Shown here: positions 17,457 to 26,656 of the stretch, one piece after another | Numbering within the stretch: the first letter of the stretch is position 1 | Layout of the letters: each line of letters begins with the position of its first letter | Origin: Haloferax gibbonsii ATCC 33959 | GTDB taxonomy: Archaea > Halobacteriota > Halobacteria > Halobacteriales > Haloferacaceae | Length of the DNA stretch: 64,000 nucleotides | Assembly: GCF_000336775.1 (NCBI RefSeq) | Contig: NZ_AOLJ01000025.1 | Location: 86,268-150,267, forward strand | Direction: 5' to 3' | Translations under genes and position numbers: made by a program | Notes under the pieces: model-generated | The model's database searches: none | Told to the model about the DNA's origin: nothing | What the model saw: only the letters and a program-made list of their open reading frames with translations

Positions 17457-18728
17457 TTAGTTCTCGACCGCGGACGCGGCGCGGACGATGGTCTCCTCGC
17501 CGAACTTCGGCCCGATGAGTTGGAGACCGACCGGGAGACCGTCGGTCTCGCCCGCCGGCACCGAGATGGCGGGGAGGTTCGCGAGGTTCACCGGCACGGT
17601 GTTCGCGTCGGCGAGGTACATCTGCAGCGGGTCGTCGAGGCTCTCGCCGAGTTCGAACGGCGGGACCGGCATCGTCGGCGACGCGACCACGTCCACGTCC
17701 TCGAACGCCTCGTCGAAGTCCTGTTTGACCCACGCGCGGGCGTCCTGCGCCTTCGCGTAGTACTTGTCGTGGTAGCCCGCGGAGAGGGCGTACGTGCCGA
17801 GGAGGATGCGGCGTTTGACCTCGGAGCCGAAGCCGTCCTCGCGGGCGCGGGCGAACGCCTCGTTCCAGTTACCGTCGTAACCGCCGGACTTGCCGTAGCG
17901 GACCCCGTCGAAGCGGGCGAGGTTCGACGACGCCTCGGACATGGCGATGACGTAGTAGGCGGCGACGGCCTTCTCGACGGACGGCATGCTGACCTCGCGG
18001 TACTCCGCGCCCTGCGCTTCGAGTTCGTCGAGCGCGGCCCAGAACGCCGCTTCGACGCCCTCGTCCGCGCCCTCGACGAACTCGGTCGGGACGCCGATGG
18101 TGAGCCCCTCGACGTCGCCGTCGGCGGCCGCGGCGTAGTTCGAGTCGGCACCGGCGTCGCGGGTCGTGCCGTCCCGGTCGTCGGGGCCGGCGATGACGTC
18201 GAGGAGCGCGGCGGCGTCCTCGACGGTCGGCGCGATGGGGCCGATCTGTTCGAGGGAGTTCGCGTAGGCGACGAGGCCGTACCGCGAGACGAGGCCGTAG
18301 GTCGGCTTGATGCCGACGACGCCGCAGAACGCCGCGGGACAGCGGATGGAGCCGCCGGTGTCGGTGCCGAGCGCGAGGTCGGCCTCGCCGGCGGCGACGG
18401 CGGCCGCGGAGCCGCCGGAGGAGCCGCCGGGGACGCGGGACTCGTCGACGGGGTTCTTCGTCGGGCCGAACGCCGAGGTCTCGGTCGTCGTCCCCATGCC
18501 GAACTCGTCCATGTTGGCCTTGCCGACGATGGTCGCGCCGGCGTCCTTCAGGAGTTCGACGACGGTCGCGTCGTACGGCGGGACGTAGTCTTCGAGCATC
18601 GCGGAGCCGCAGGTCGTCCGCAGCCCCTCCGTGGAGATGTTGTCCTTGACGGCGACCGTCTTGCCGGCCAGCGGGCCGTCGTCGGAGCCGTCGAGCGTCT
18701 CTTTCGTGATGAAGGCGTTCAGCGACAT
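17457..18728 (-). CDS. gatA: Asp-tRNA(Asn)/Glu-tRNA(Gln) amidotransferase subunit A
   Basis: Glutamine amidohydrolase subunit of GatCAB, which makes Asn-tRNA(Asn), and possibly Gln-tRNA(Gln), by transamidation. The 423 residues show the amidase signature with the Ser-cisSer-Lys triad: Lys28 in VAVKDN, cis-Ser103 in PGGSSGGSA and nucleophile Ser127 in TDTGGSIR. The N-terminus is about 50 residues shorter than in many bacterial GatA proteins. The ATG directly abuts the TAG stop of gatC, so the two are one transcript. No gatB gene is in the window. Ammonia from glutamine would be channelled to GatB. Confidence 0.95.
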   Translation of the reverse strand: MSLNAFITKETLDGSDDGPLAGKTVAVKDNISTEGLRTTCGSAMLEDYVPPYDATVVELLKDAGATIVGKANMDEFGMGTTTETSAFGPTKNPVDESRVPGGSSGGSAAAVAAGEADLALGTDTGGSIRCPAAFCGVVGIKPTYGLVSRYGLVAYANSLEQIGPIAPTVEDAAALLDVIAGPDDRDGTTRDAGADSNYAAAADGDVEGLTIGVPTEFVEGADEGVEAAFWAALDELEAQGAEYREVSMPSVEKAVAAYYVIAMSEASSNLARFDGVRYGKSGGYDGNWNEAFARAREDGFGSEVKRRILLGTYALSAGYHDKYYAKAQDARAWVKQDFDEAFEDVDVVASPTMPVPPFELGESLDDPLQMYLADANTVPVNLANLPAISVPAGETDGLPVGLQLIGPKFGEETIVRAASAVEN

Positions 18729-19007
18729 CTACGACACCCGCGGGCCCTTGAAGAAGCCGTCTTCGGTCTCAGCGGCGTTCGAGAGCGCCTCCTCTTGGGT
18801 GAGGCCCTCGCGGACCTCGTCGGGGCGCATCACGTTCACCAGTTCGTCCTCGCGGTCGACTTCGGGGACCTCGTCGAGGGCGTCGAAGTAGCCGAGGATG
18901 TCCGCGAACTGCGCCGCGAACTCCTCGACCTCGTCCTCGTCGAGGTCGACCCGCGCCAACTCGGCGACGTGTCGAACCTCGTCGGCGTCGACGGGCGTAT
19001 CGCTCAT
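18729..19007 (-). CDS. gatC: Asp-tRNA(Asn)/Glu-tRNA(Gln) amidotransferase subunit C
   Basis: A 92-residue GatC, the small subunit that wraps around GatA and GatB. The sequence opens MSDTPVDADEVRHVAELARV with the family pattern of a helix followed by ELARVDLDEDE, and ends GFFKGPRVS, typical of GatC C-termini (the F-KGPRV motif that threads into GatA). I chose ATG 19007 rather than longer upstream frames, giving the usual family length. It is the first gene of a gatC-gatA operon and is divergent from tfb. Confidence 0.93.
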   Translation of the reverse strand: MSDTPVDADEVRHVAELARVDLDEDEVEEFAAQFADILGYFDALDEVPEVDREDELVNVMRPDEVREGLTQEEALSNAAETEDGFFKGPRVS

Positions 19008-19158
19008 GTATCGGAGGTGACGGAGACCGGGAGTAAGAGTTTCGGTGTGGGTCGTTTCCTCCGGTCCGCGGGGTGGGACCGCCCGGGCGAGCTCGCCGAC
19101 GAGACGACTGGAACCGACCCTGCGAACACGGCTCATTCCGTCCTTCTGCCGCCGTCAG

Positions 19159-19164
19159 ATATAA
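19159..19164 (+). promoter_or_regulatory. TATA box for tfb
   Basis: ATATAA in a GC-rich intergenic region, in the context GATATAAGTAAC. It predicts a transcript start near 19188 and a 5' leader of about 40 bases before the tfb ATG. Confidence 0.5.
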
Positions 19165-19227
19165 GTAACGAGGGTCAATACGAATAGACGGAGAACGACC
19201 GTTCCCAGTTGCTTCTCTCGCACACAA

Positions 19228-20226
19228 ATGACAGAAAGTGTCCGACGTTTCACGACCGGCAACGCGCGCGTGCGCAATGAGAATACGAAAGATACCGAGC
19301 AGACCGACGCCGAGCGGGAGCAGACGCTCTCGTGTCCCGAGTGTGACTCGGAGAGTCTCGTCGCCGACTCCGAACACGGCGAGACGGTCTGTGAGGACTG
19401 CGGCCTCGTCGTGGAGGAAAACGAGATAGACCACGGCCCCGAGTGGCGCGCGTTCAACTCCTCGGAGAAAGACCAGAAGTCCCGCGTCGGCGCGCCCACG
19501 ACGAACATGATGCACGACAAGGGGCTGTCGACCAACATCGGTTGGCAGAACAAAGACGCCTACGGGCGCTCGCTGTCGTCCCGCCAGCGCGAGAAGATGC
19601 AGCGACTTCGCACGTGGAACGAGCGGTTCCGCACCCGCGACTCCAAGGAGCGCAACCTGAAGCAGGCGCTCGGCGAAATCGACCGCATGGCCTCCGCGCT
19701 CGGCCTCCCGGATAACGTCCGCGAGACCGCCTCGGTCATCTATCGCCGCGCGCTCGACGACGACTTGCTCCCCGGCCGCTCCATCGAGGGCGTCGCCACG
19801 TCGGCGCTGTACGCCGCCGCCCGCATGGCCGACACCCCGCGGTCGCTCGACGAGATTACGAGCGTCTCGCGCGTCGAGAAGGACGAAATCGCCCGCACCT
19901 ACCGCTACGTCGTCCGCGAGCTGAAGCTCGAAATCAAGCCCGCCGACCCCGAGCAGTACGTCCCGCGGTTCGCCAGCGAACTCGGCCTCTCCGACGAGTC
20001 CGAGCGGCGCGCCCGACAGCTCTTGAAGAACGCCAAAGAACAGGGTGTCCACTCGGGCAAGTCCCCCGTCGGCCTCGCCGCCGCCGCCGTCTACGCGGCC
20101 TCGCTTCTCACCAACGAGAAGGTGACGCAGAACGAGGTCTCCGAGGTCGCAAACATCTCCGAGGTCACCATCCGCAACCGCTACCACGAACTCCTCGAAG
20201 CCGAAGAGCAGGTCCAACTGCCCTAA
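19228..20226 (+). CDS. tfb: transcription initiation factor IIB (TFB)
   Basis: General archaeal transcription factor that binds TBP-DNA, recognises the BRE and recruits RNA polymerase. The 332 residues contain the N-terminal zinc ribbon (Cys36, Cys39, Cys55, Cys58), the B-reader/linker region (HGPEWRAF, then SKERNLKQAL) and two cyclin-fold repeats: first SVIYRRALDDDLLPGRSIEG, second GLAAAAVYAASLLTNEKVTQ. The C-terminal helix-turn-helix NEVSEVANISEVTIRNRY is BRE-binding by homology. Haloarchaea encode several TFB paralogs; I cannot tell which one this is. The stretch after the stop contains a pentamer repeat. Confidence 0.96.
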   Translation: MTESVRRFTTGNARVRNENTKDTEQTDAEREQTLSCPECDSESLVADSEHGETVCEDCGLVVEENEIDHGPEWRAFNSSEKDQKSRVGAPTTNMMHDKGLSTNIGWQNKDAYGRSLSSRQREKMQRLRTWNERFRTRDSKERNLKQALGEIDRMASALGLPDNVRETASVIYRRALDDDLLPGRSIEGVATSALYAAARMADTPRSLDEITSVSRVEKDEIARTYRYVVRELKLEIKPADPEQYVPRFASELGLSDESERRARQLLKNAKEQGVHSGKSPVGLAAAAVYAASLLTNEKVTQNEVSEVANISEVTIRNRYHELLEAEEQVQLP

Positions 20227-20260
20227 CCCGGCCGGTTCGTTCGGTTCGCGCCGCCGCGTC

Positions 20261-20305
20261 TCGCTTCGCTTCGTTTCGTCTCGCTCCGTTTCGTCTCGTT
20301 TCGCA
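20261..20305 (+). repeat. TCGNN pentamer tandem repeat
   Basis: Nine consecutive five-base units, eight of the form TCGNN (TCGCT, TCGTT, TCGTC, TCGCA) and one variant CCGTT. They lie between the tfb stop and the Nudix start. Short degenerate repeats of this type occur between haloarchaeal genes; they may arise by replication slippage. No coding potential is evident. Confidence 0.8.
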
Positions 20306-20337
20306 ACAGCCATGCCGCTCGCTCCGGAGCCACAGCC

Positions 20338-20817
20338 ATGGAGACGACCCGACATTTCACCTCGACCGTGTACATCGTCAACGACGGTGCGGTGGCGCTT
20401 CACCGACACGAGCGCCTCGGCATCCGCATCCCGCCGGGCGGCCACGTCGACCGCGACGAACTCCCCCACGAGGCCGGCCTCCGCGAGGTCCGCGAGGAGA
20501 CGGGTCTCGACCCCGAACTCGTCGACGACACGCCGTCCGTCCCCGCGCCCGACGGCCGGGCGCTCCCCCAGCCCCGCCAGCAGATGCTCTACGACATCAA
20601 CGTCCACGGCGACGGCTCGGTCGGTCACCAGCACATCGACCACATCTTCTACGCCCGCGTGGACTCCCGCGACATCGACCCCGCGGCGGGCGAGGCCGAC
20701 CCCGAGGTCTGGTCGTGGTACGACGAGTCGGCCCTCCGCGAGAGCGACCTCGACCCCGACACGGTGCAGTTCGCGCTGGAGGCCATCGAGGTCGTCGGCG
20801 ACGAGACGGAGAACTGA
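20338..20817 (+). CDS. Nudix hydrolase
   Basis: A 159-residue protein with a complete Nudix box: Gly in GGHVDRDE, then five residues to Glu, seven more to REVREETG (residues about 40-61), fitting GX5EX7REUXEEXGU. The catalytic glutamates for Mg2+-dependent pyrophosphate hydrolysis are present. The rest is a compact alpha-beta fold with HQHIDHIFYARV. The substrate (a nucleoside diphosphate linked to X) is not predictable. ATG 20338 gives the natural N-terminus (METTRHFTSTVYIV); an out-of-frame ATG lies at 20312. The stop codon sits inside a 17-bp tandem duplication. Confidence 0.88.
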   Translation: METTRHFTSTVYIVNDGAVALHRHERLGIRIPPGGHVDRDELPHEAGLREVREETGLDPELVDDTPSVPAPDGRALPQPRQQMLYDINVHGDGSVGHQHIDHIFYARVDSRDIDPAAGEADPEVWSWYDESALRESDLDPDTVQFALEAIEVVGDETEN

Positions 20818-20837
20818 GTCAGACGGAGAACTGAGTC
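20804..20837 (+). repeat. 17-bp perfect tandem duplication across the Nudix stop codon
   Basis: AGACGGAGAACTGAGTC occurs at 20804-20820 and again at 20821-20837 with no gap. The first copy contains the TGA stop, so the duplication leaves the protein unchanged. It looks like a recent slippage event. Confidence 0.9.
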
Positions 20838-20868
20838 GAACGGAGCGACGAGACCGACCGGGACCGAC

Positions 20869-21960
20869 CTACTCTACTAGCGATTCGACGTACCGCTGGA
20901 CGTGATTCTCCATCCGCCGCTTGAACCCCGCCTGCCGCGCGAGCCGGTCGAGTTCGCGCGAGGCGTAGGTCCCGTACTGGACCGCCTTCTTGTCCGCTTC
21001 CGCGACCGACTCGGGGAGCACGCCGCTCGCGGCCTCCCTGAGCGCGACCTTCCGCCGGTCGCCGTCGACGAGCAACTGGCCGGGAAGCGGGAGCGCCGCC
21101 GAGACCACGCGGTCGTGGAGCAGCGGCGCGACGGGTTCGACCCCGGCGGCGCGGAGGACGAGCAGGTCGCGTTCGAGCTGGTCGGGGAGCGTGAGAATCA
21201 GCTCGCGGGCCGCCCCGCGGACGGTTTCGGCCTCGACGCGCGGGTCGTCGGGGGCCTTCTGGACCTTCGCGTAGCCGCCGAACAGTTCGTCCGCGCCCTG
21301 TCCGACCGCGAGGCGGTCGTAGCCGTCTTCGGCGACCCGCTCGGCGAGCAGGTACAGGGGAAGGACGATTTGCACGTCCATCGGGTTCGTCCGTCCGAGC
21401 GCGGCGACGATTTCCGGGACGGCGCGTTCGAGCGCCTCGTGGGTGAGTTCGACCACGGCGAGGTCGCGGTCCATCGCGGCGGCGGCCTCGCGGGCGGCGG
21501 CGACGTCGTGGGAGCCCTCGAAGCCGGCGACGTAACAGGGGGCGTCGGGGACGCCGGCCGCGACGACCGCGGAGTCGACGCCGCCGGAGAAGGCCACGGC
21601 GAGGCCGTCGTCATCGACCGACTGAACCGAGTCGAAGACGGCCTCGCGGACGCGTTCGAGCGCGGCGTCGCGGTCGGTGGCTGCCGGCGGGTCGGGGAGC
21701 GACCAGACGCGTTCGTCGTCGCCGGCGGCCTCGCCGGTCGTCTCGCGGGCGTGACCGGCGGGGACGGCGACCGGGTCGTCGAGGTCGCGGTGGTCGAACG
21801 ACCACCGCTCTGGGTCGTCGCGCTCGGAGAAGAGGGGCTGGCGACCGAGCACGTCGCGGACGAGTCGGCCGTCGAGTTCGCCCGCGAATCCCGCGGTTCC
21901 GGGGAGCGGGTCGCGCTCGCCGAGGGCGCGCCGGACGAGGTCGGGGGACGCGCCGCGCAT
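20869..21960 (-). CDS. asparagine synthase-like protein (PP-loop ATPase) with reduced N-terminal domain
   Basis: A 363-residue protein whose C-terminal part is the AsnB synthetase domain: PP-loop LAVAFSGGVDSAVVAAG (near residues 118-134), RLAVGQGADELFGGY and KKAVQYGTYASRELD. The N-terminal 110 residues look like the end of a glutaminase domain (RDVLGRQPLFSE, then DPVAVPAGHA) but begin MRGASPDL. The catalytic Cys2 and most of the Ntn fold are missing, so glutamine hydrolysis is not expected. It may use free ammonia or adenylate a different substrate. The ATG overlaps the stop of the PHP gene (TGATG), implying a shared job. Function is uncertain. Confidence 0.8.
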   Translation of the reverse strand: MRGASPDLVRRALGERDPLPGTAGFAGELDGRLVRDVLGRQPLFSERDDPERWSFDHRDLDDPVAVPAGHARETTGEAAGDDERVWSLPDPPAATDRDAALERVREAVFDSVQSVDDDGLAVAFSGGVDSAVVAAGVPDAPCYVAGFEGSHDVAAAREAAAAMDRDLAVVELTHEALERAVPEIVAALGRTNPMDVQIVLPLYLLAERVAEDGYDRLAVGQGADELFGGYAKVQKAPDDPRVEAETVRGAARELILTLPDQLERDLLVLRAAGVEPVAPLLHDRVVSAALPLPGQLLVDGDRRKVALREAASGVLPESVAEADKKAVQYGTYASRELDRLARQAGFKRRMENHVQRYVESLVE

Positions 21961-22643
21961 CAAAAGAGGTCCGTCAGGGCGTGTTTCAGGCGCCGGGTCG
22001 CGCCGCCCGCGGCCTGCCGGAACGAGATACGCCACGGGGTCTTGTTGCCGACGACGCTGGTTCGCCCCTCGGCGACGGCCGAGAGGATGGCGTCCGCGCT
22101 TCGGGTGTCGGTGCCGACCTCGGTGACGGCCTGTCCGACCATCTCCGCGATGTGGGCGTCGCTCCCGGCCGTCATCGGGAGGTTCCGCCGCTTGGCGAAC
22201 CGCTCGGCGCGCTGGTTGGCGATGCCGGTGAGGAGCCGCGAGTTGTAGATCTCGATGGCGTCGGCGCTGGCCAGTTGCGCGCTGGAGATGTGCGGGGCGA
22301 CGCCGTGACGCGACTTCTGGAAGGGGTGCGGGACGACGGCGATGCCGCCGGCGTCGTGGATGCGGTCGAGCGTCTCGTCGTACGACAACCCCGCTGGAAT
22401 CAGTTCCTCGACGCCGAGCGCGAGGACGTGGCCCGCGGCGCAGGTGACTTCCATCCCGGGGATGCCGACCAGTCCGTAGTCGGCCGCGAGTTCCGCGGCT
22501 TCGAGGCTGGCGTCTATCTCGTCGTGGTCGGTCACGGCGAGGGCGTCCAAGCCGACCGCGACCGCCTGTTCGAGGAGGTACTCGATTGGGTCCCGGCCGT
22601 CGTAGGACAGAGACGAATGCGAGTGCAACTCGACCGATAACAC
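21960..22643 (-). CDS. PHP-domain metal-dependent phosphoesterase
   Basis: A 227-residue PHP-fold protein. Metal-ligand motifs in order: HSHSSLSYDG (His7, His9), TDHDEI near residue 40, the Glu in GMEVTCAAGHVLALG, VPHPFQKSRHG, and the C-terminal SDAHIAEMVG. This set fits the compact YciV/TrpH-type PHP proteins, which hydrolyse 3',5'-bisphosphates or RNA 5' ends; the substrate here is unknown. It is first in a two-gene unit and overlaps the AsnB-like gene by one base. A T-rich element on the minus strand at 22673-22665 lies about 25 bp before the ATG, fitting a leaderless transcript. Confidence 0.85.
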   Translation of the reverse strand: MLSVELHSHSSLSYDGRDPIEYLLEQAVAVGLDALAVTDHDEIDASLEAAELAADYGLVGIPGMEVTCAAGHVLALGVEELIPAGLSYDETLDRIHDAGGIAVVPHPFQKSRHGVAPHISSAQLASADAIEIYNSRLLTGIANQRAERFAKRRNLPMTAGSDAHIAEMVGQAVTEVGTDTRSADAILSAVAEGRTSVVGNKTPWRISFRQAAGGATRRLKHALTDLF

Positions 22644-22664
22644 ACCGTCTCCTAACGATGGAGG

Positions 22665-22673
22665 CTAAAAAAG
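22665..22673 (-). promoter_or_regulatory. TATA-like element for the PHP/AsnB-like pair
   Basis: CTTTTTTAG on the minus strand, 22-30 bases before the PHP start codon, in an otherwise GC-rich gap. Leaderless initiation is likely. Confidence 0.4.
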
Positions 22674-22912
22674 CGCCCCGGTCCCGGTGTGATTGGCGTG
22701 TTGACCTCACGCACGGCTTCCGGTGGGGTATCGGAGCACGCCGCCGTTGATGACACCGACGCGAGAGACCGTCCGCGTCCGCGGACACTCCGCGCGCGCC
22801 GACATACCGCCGAAACTGGTCGAGATGTAAGAATACAGAAATAATATCGCGGGCGACGAACGTGTCGAACGGTGGCGTACCCACACCGCGTGGTTCCACC
22901 GGAGTGAGAGAG

Positions 22913-23347
22913 ATGACCGTACGAGACATCGCACGACCGAGAGACGAACTGGTGACAGCGAGGGAAGACACGCCGATTCGAGAGCTGGCGAAGCTGATGG
23001 AGGACCGAAAGGTCGGTTCGGTCGTCGTCGCTGACGGCGACGACATCCGGGGTATCGTGACCGACCGCGACATCGCGCTCAAGTGCGTCGCCGCCGGCGG
23101 CGACACGAGCGGGATGACGGCGAGAGACGCGATGACCGAGCGACCGTTCACCGTCGACGCCGACGTGGGCGTCTTCGACCTGTTCCGGCAGATGCGGGAA
23201 CACGGCGTCCGGCGCGCGCCGATAACCGACGGCGGCAGGCTGACGGGTATCGTCACGATGGACGACCTGCTCGTGTTGCTCCAAGACGAGATGCACGAGC
23301 TGACGGAGATAATCCGCGCCGAGTCGCCGCCGTACACGCCCGCGTGA
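22913..23347 (+). CDS. CBS-domain pair protein
   Basis: A 144-residue protein made of two CBS domains, the Bateman module that binds adenosyl ligands. The repeats are visible as VGSVVVADGDDIRGIVTDRD (first) and RRAPITDGGRLTGIVTMDDL (second), each preceded by its helical segment (TPIRELAKLM and VGVFDLFRQM). I chose ATG 22913 because GGAGTGAG lies about 10 bases upstream and the domain begins there; an in-frame GTG exists at 22862. An AT-rich element (AATAATA, about 22838-22844) may be its TATA box. As a stand-alone CBS protein it is probably a regulatory partner; the target is unknown. Confidence 0.85.
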   Translation: MTVRDIARPRDELVTAREDTPIRELAKLMEDRKVGSVVVADGDDIRGIVTDRDIALKCVAAGGDTSGMTARDAMTERPFTVDADVGVFDLFRQMREHGVRRAPITDGGRLTGIVTMDDLLVLLQDEMHELTEIIRAESPPYTPA

Positions 23348-23412
23348 GTCGGATGCGGGCGACGACGGCGACTCCGACCACATTTTACGCACGTTCGTGC
23401 ACATAGAAAGGG

Positions 23413-23418
23413 TTTACA
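23413..23418 (+). promoter_or_regulatory. TATA-like element for purL
   Basis: TTTACA starting 31 bases before the purL ATG, preceded by a purine-rich AGAAAGG that could serve as BRE. Spacing fits leaderless transcription. Confidence 0.5.
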
Positions 23419-23443
23419 ATGTGCGTTCTGACCATACCAGTGA

Positions 23444-25552
23444 ATGACGCTTTCCGACGCGGACCGCGACCTCGTCGTCGCCGAACTCGGTCGAGACCCG
23501 ACGCCGGCCGAGGAGATACTCTTCGAAAACCTCTGGAGCGAACACTGCGCCTACCGGTCGTCTCGCCCGCTTCTGTCGGCGTTCGACTCGGAGGGCGACC
23601 AGGTCGTCATCGGTCCCGGTGACGACGCCGCGGTCGTCGCTCTGGACGACGACACCTACATCACGCTCGGTATCGAGAGCCACAACCACCCCTCCTACGT
23701 CGACCCCTACGACGGCGCGGCCACGGGCGTCGGCGGCATCGTCCGCGACACCCTCTCGATGGGCGCGTACCCCATCGCGCTCGCCGACTGCCTCTACTTC
23801 GGCGACTTCGACCGCGAGCACTCGCGGTACCTCCTCGACGGCGTCGTCGAGGGCATCGCCGACTACGGCAACGCCATCGGCGTCCCGACGGTGACCGGTT
23901 CGACCTCGTTCCACGAGAACTACGAGGGCAACCCGCTCGTCAACGTCGCCTGCGTCGGCCTCCTCTCGGCCGACCGCCTCGTCACGGCCGAAGCGCAGAA
24001 GGCGGGTAACAAACTCGTTCTCGTCGGCAGTTCGACCGGCCGCGACGGCCTCGGCGGCGCGTCCTTCGCCAGCGAGGACCTCGCGGAGGACGCCGAGACC
24101 GAAGACCGGCCCGCGGTGCAGGTCGGCGACCCCTACACGGAGAAACTGCTCATCGAGTGCAACGAGGCGCTCATCGACGAGGACCTCGTCGAGTCCGCCC
24201 GCGACCTCGGGGCCGCCGGTCTCGGCGGCGCGTCCTCCGAACTCGTCGCCAAGGGCGGTTTCGGCGCGGAAATCGACCTCGAGAAGGTCCACCAGCGCGA
24301 GCCGAACATGAACGCCTTCGAGATTCTCCTCTCGGAGTCCCAAGAGCGCATGTGCTACGAGGTGACCCCCGAGAACGTCGAGCGCGTGCAGGAACTCGCC
24401 GCCCGCTTCGACCTCGGGAGCGCCGTCATCGGCGAGGTCGCCGAGGGCAACTACGTCTGCACCTTCGACGGCGAACCCGTCGTCGACGTGCCGCCGGAGT
24501 TCCTCGCGGAGGGCGCGCCGATGAACGACCTCGACTCGGTCGAACCCGAGTCGGCGACGCGCGACCTGCCCGCGTTCGACCTCGAAGCGGCGTTCGAGGC
24601 GGTCGTCGCCGACCCCAACACGGCGTCGAAGCGCTGGGTCTACCGCCAGTACGACCACGAGGTCGGCCTGCGGACGGCCCGCCGCCCCGGCGACGACGCG
24701 GCGCTCCTCGACGTGCCCGAGGCCGACACGAAACTCGCGTTCACCGGCGGTGCGGACCCCAACTGGACGACCGCCGCGCCCTACGACGGCGCGCGCGCGG
24801 TCGCCTTCGAGAACGCGACCAACCTCGCCGCGAAGGGCGCGTCGCCCCTCGCGACGGTCGACTGCCTCAACGGCGGCAACCCCGAGAAGCCCGACGTGTA
24901 CGGCGGCTTCAAGGGCATCGTCGACGGCCTCGCCGACATGTGCCGGGCGCTTTCGGTCCCGGTCGTCGGCGGCAACGTCTCGCTGTACAACGACTCCGTC
25001 TCCGGCCCGATTCCGCCGACGCCGACGCTGGCGATGGTCGGCAAGGCGGACGGCTCCTCGCCCGGCCTCTCGCTTTCGGGCGAGGGCGACCTGTTCCTCG
25101 TCGGCCACTCCGGCGGGGCGCTCGGCGGCTCGGCGGTCCTCGAACACGCCGGCGGCTCCGACGCCTTCCCGGGGCTCCCCGAGGACGCCGACGCCGCGAC
25201 GGCGGTCGAGACGATTCAGGCCGTCGCCGCGGACGAGGCGACCGTCGCGGTCCACGACGTGAGCCACGGCGGCCTCGCGGTCGCGCTGGCCGAGATGGTC
25301 ACCGAGGAGGTCGGCGCGGACGTGTCCGTCGCCGACTACGTCTCGCTGTTCGAGGAGACGCCCGGTCGTGTCGTCGTCGAGACGACCGACGAGGCCGCGC
25401 TCCGCGACCTCGCGGGCGACGTGCCCGTCGTCGACCTCGGAACGACGACCGACGACGCGACGCTCTCGGTCGCGGTCGACGGCGACGAGGCCGCCTACGA
25501 CGCGGCCGATATCGCCGATCTGCGCGACGTGCTGGCTCGCGAACTCGACTGA
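23444..25552 (+). CDS. purL: phosphoribosylformylglycinamidine synthase subunit PurL
   Basis: Synthetase subunit of the fourth step of purine biosynthesis: FGAR + ATP + ammonia to FGAM. At 702 residues it is the small type that works with separate PurQ (glutaminase) and PurS. The order of conserved blocks is [16 protein letters not shown] (residues about 28-43), [10 protein letters not shown] (ATP), [31 protein letters not shown], and in the C-terminal half [10 protein letters not shown] and [14 protein letters not shown]. These are the two repeated AIRS-like halves. PurQ and PurS are not in the window. The ATG is well placed after a TATA-like element. Confidence 0.97.
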   Translation: MTLSDADRDLVVAELGRDPTPAEEILFENLWSEHCAYRSSRPLLSAFDSEGDQVVIGPGDDAAVVALDDDTYITLGIESHNHPSYVDPYDGAATGVGGIVRDTLSMGAYPIALADCLYFGDFDREHSRYLLDGVVEGIADYGNAIGVPTVTGSTSFHENYEGNPLVNVACVGLLSADRLVTAEAQKAGNKLVLVGSSTGRDGLGGASFASEDLAEDAETEDRPAVQVGDPYTEKLLIECNEALIDEDLVESARDLGAAGLGGASSELVAKGGFGAEIDLEKVHQREPNMNAFEILLSESQERMCYEVTPENVERVQELAARFDLGSAVIGEVAEGNYVCTFDGEPVVDVPPEFLAEGAPMNDLDSVEPESATRDLPAFDLEAAFEAVVADPNTASKRWVYRQYDHEVGLRTARRPGDDAALLDVPEADTKLAFTGGADPNWTTAAPYDGARAVAFENATNLAAKGASPLATVDCLNGGNPEKPDVYGGFKGIVDGLADMCRALSVPVVGGNVSLYNDSVSGPIPPTPTLAMVGKADGSSPGLSLSGEGDLFLVGHSGGALGGSAVLEHAGGSDAFPGLPEDADAATAVETIQAVAADEATVAVHDVSHGGLAVALAEMVTEEVGADVSVADYVSLFEETPGRVVVETTDEAALRDLAGDVPVVDLGTTTDDATLSVAVDGDEAAYDAADIADLRDVLARELD

Positions 25553-25567
25553 ACCGAAACTAAACTG

Positions 25568-25586
25568 AAAAAACGCGGTGCCGCGT
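25568..25586 (-). terminator. hairpin plus T6 terminator of the quinone reductase gene
   Basis: On the minus strand, a 6-bp stem with a 2-base loop (ACGCGG CA CCGCGT) is followed immediately by TTTTTT. It lies 14 bases after the stop of the oxidoreductase gene, which reads leftward, and 15 bases after the stop of purL on the other strand. Archaeal termination relies mainly on the T tract. Confidence 0.6.
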
Positions 25587-25599
25587 CACACCGCTTTCG

Positions 25600-26571
25600 C
25601 TACGGTTCGAGGACGACTTTTCCGCTGCTCTTTCTGGCTTCGATGTACTCGTGGGCCGCCGCGGCGTCTTCGAGGGCGAACGTCTCGCCGACGACCACGT
25701 CGAGTTCGCCCGCGGCGAGCAGTTCGGACAGTTCCGGCACCGCGCCGAGAATCGACTCGGGACGCTGCTGCATGGCGCTTCCGAGGTGGAAGCCGATGAC
25801 CGACTTGTTCTCGAACAGCAGGCGCGTCGGGTCCGCCTCGGCCGCGTCGCCGGACGCCGCGCCGTAGGTGACGAGTCGGCCGAAGTCGGCGAGGGCGTCC
25901 AGACTGCGCCGGAACGTCTCGCCGCCGACGCCGTCGAGGACGAGGTCGACGCCCGCGCCGTCGGTCTCGTCGGCGACGACCTCGCGGAAGTCCTCCTCGG
26001 TGTACTGGATGCCGTGGTCGAGTCCGAGGTCGGCCGCGAGGTCGAGTTTCTCCTCGGTGCTGGCCGTGCCGAACGTCTCGACGCCGGCGTGGGCGGCGAG
26101 TTGGACCGCCGCGGTGCCGACGCCGCCGGCGGCCGCCTGAATCAGCACGCGCTCGTCGTCGTCGAGGTCGCCCCACTCGTGGAGGCAGTTGTACGCGGTG
26201 AGGAACTGGACCGGGAAGCCGGCGGCCTCGGCGAACGACATCGACTCGGGCACGTCGAACAGCGTCGGGGCCGGCGTGGTGACGTACTCGGCGTACGCCC
26301 CGCCGCCGGTCATGGCGACGACGCGCTCGCCGACCTCGCGGCCGACGCCGTCGCCGACCGCGTCGATAGTCCCCGCGGCCTCCATCCCCGGCGTGTACGG
26401 CGGCTCCGGGCCGTCTCGGTAGGTCCCGCGCCGCTGCATGATGTCGGCGAAGTTGATGCCGGCGGCCTCGACGGCGATGCGGACCTCGCCCGGCCCCGGC
26501 TCGGGCGTCTCGGTCTCGCGCAGTTCGAGGCTGTCGGAGCTTCCGTACTCGGTGACGACGATAGATTTCAC
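25600..26571 (-). CDS. zinc-independent medium-chain dehydrogenase, quinone oxidoreductase-like
   Basis: A 323-residue MDR protein of the NADPH:quinone reductase subfamily. The N-terminal GroES-like domain lacks the zinc-binding cysteines and carries the family signature AGINFADIMQRRGTY. The Rossmann motif is VLIQAAAGGVGTAAVQLAA (near residues 142-160) with the AAxGGVG pattern typical of QOR rather than alcohol dehydrogenases. The start is GTG at 26571. It probably reduces quinones or enones with NADPH; the natural substrate is unknown. It is convergent with purL. Confidence 0.88.
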   Translation of the reverse strand: MKSIVVTEYGSSDSLELRETETPEPGPGEVRIAVEAAGINFADIMQRRGTYRDGPEPPYTPGMEAAGTIDAVGDGVGREVGERVVAMTGGGAYAEYVTTPAPTLFDVPESMSFAEAAGFPVQFLTAYNCLHEWGDLDDDERVLIQAAAGGVGTAAVQLAAHAGVETFGTASTEEKLDLAADLGLDHGIQYTEEDFREVVADETDGAGVDLVLDGVGGETFRRSLDALADFGRLVTYGAASGDAAEADPTRLLFENKSVIGFHLGSAMQQRPESILGAVPELSELLAAGELDVVVGETFALEDAAAAHEYIEARKSSGKVVLEP

Positions 26572-26656
26572 GCCGGGTCGTAGCGCCGGGGGTCGTAAAA
26601 GCGGAGAGAACGCGGAAGTTCGTACAAATTGCCGGTTCCGGGGGTCCCGAGCGCGC

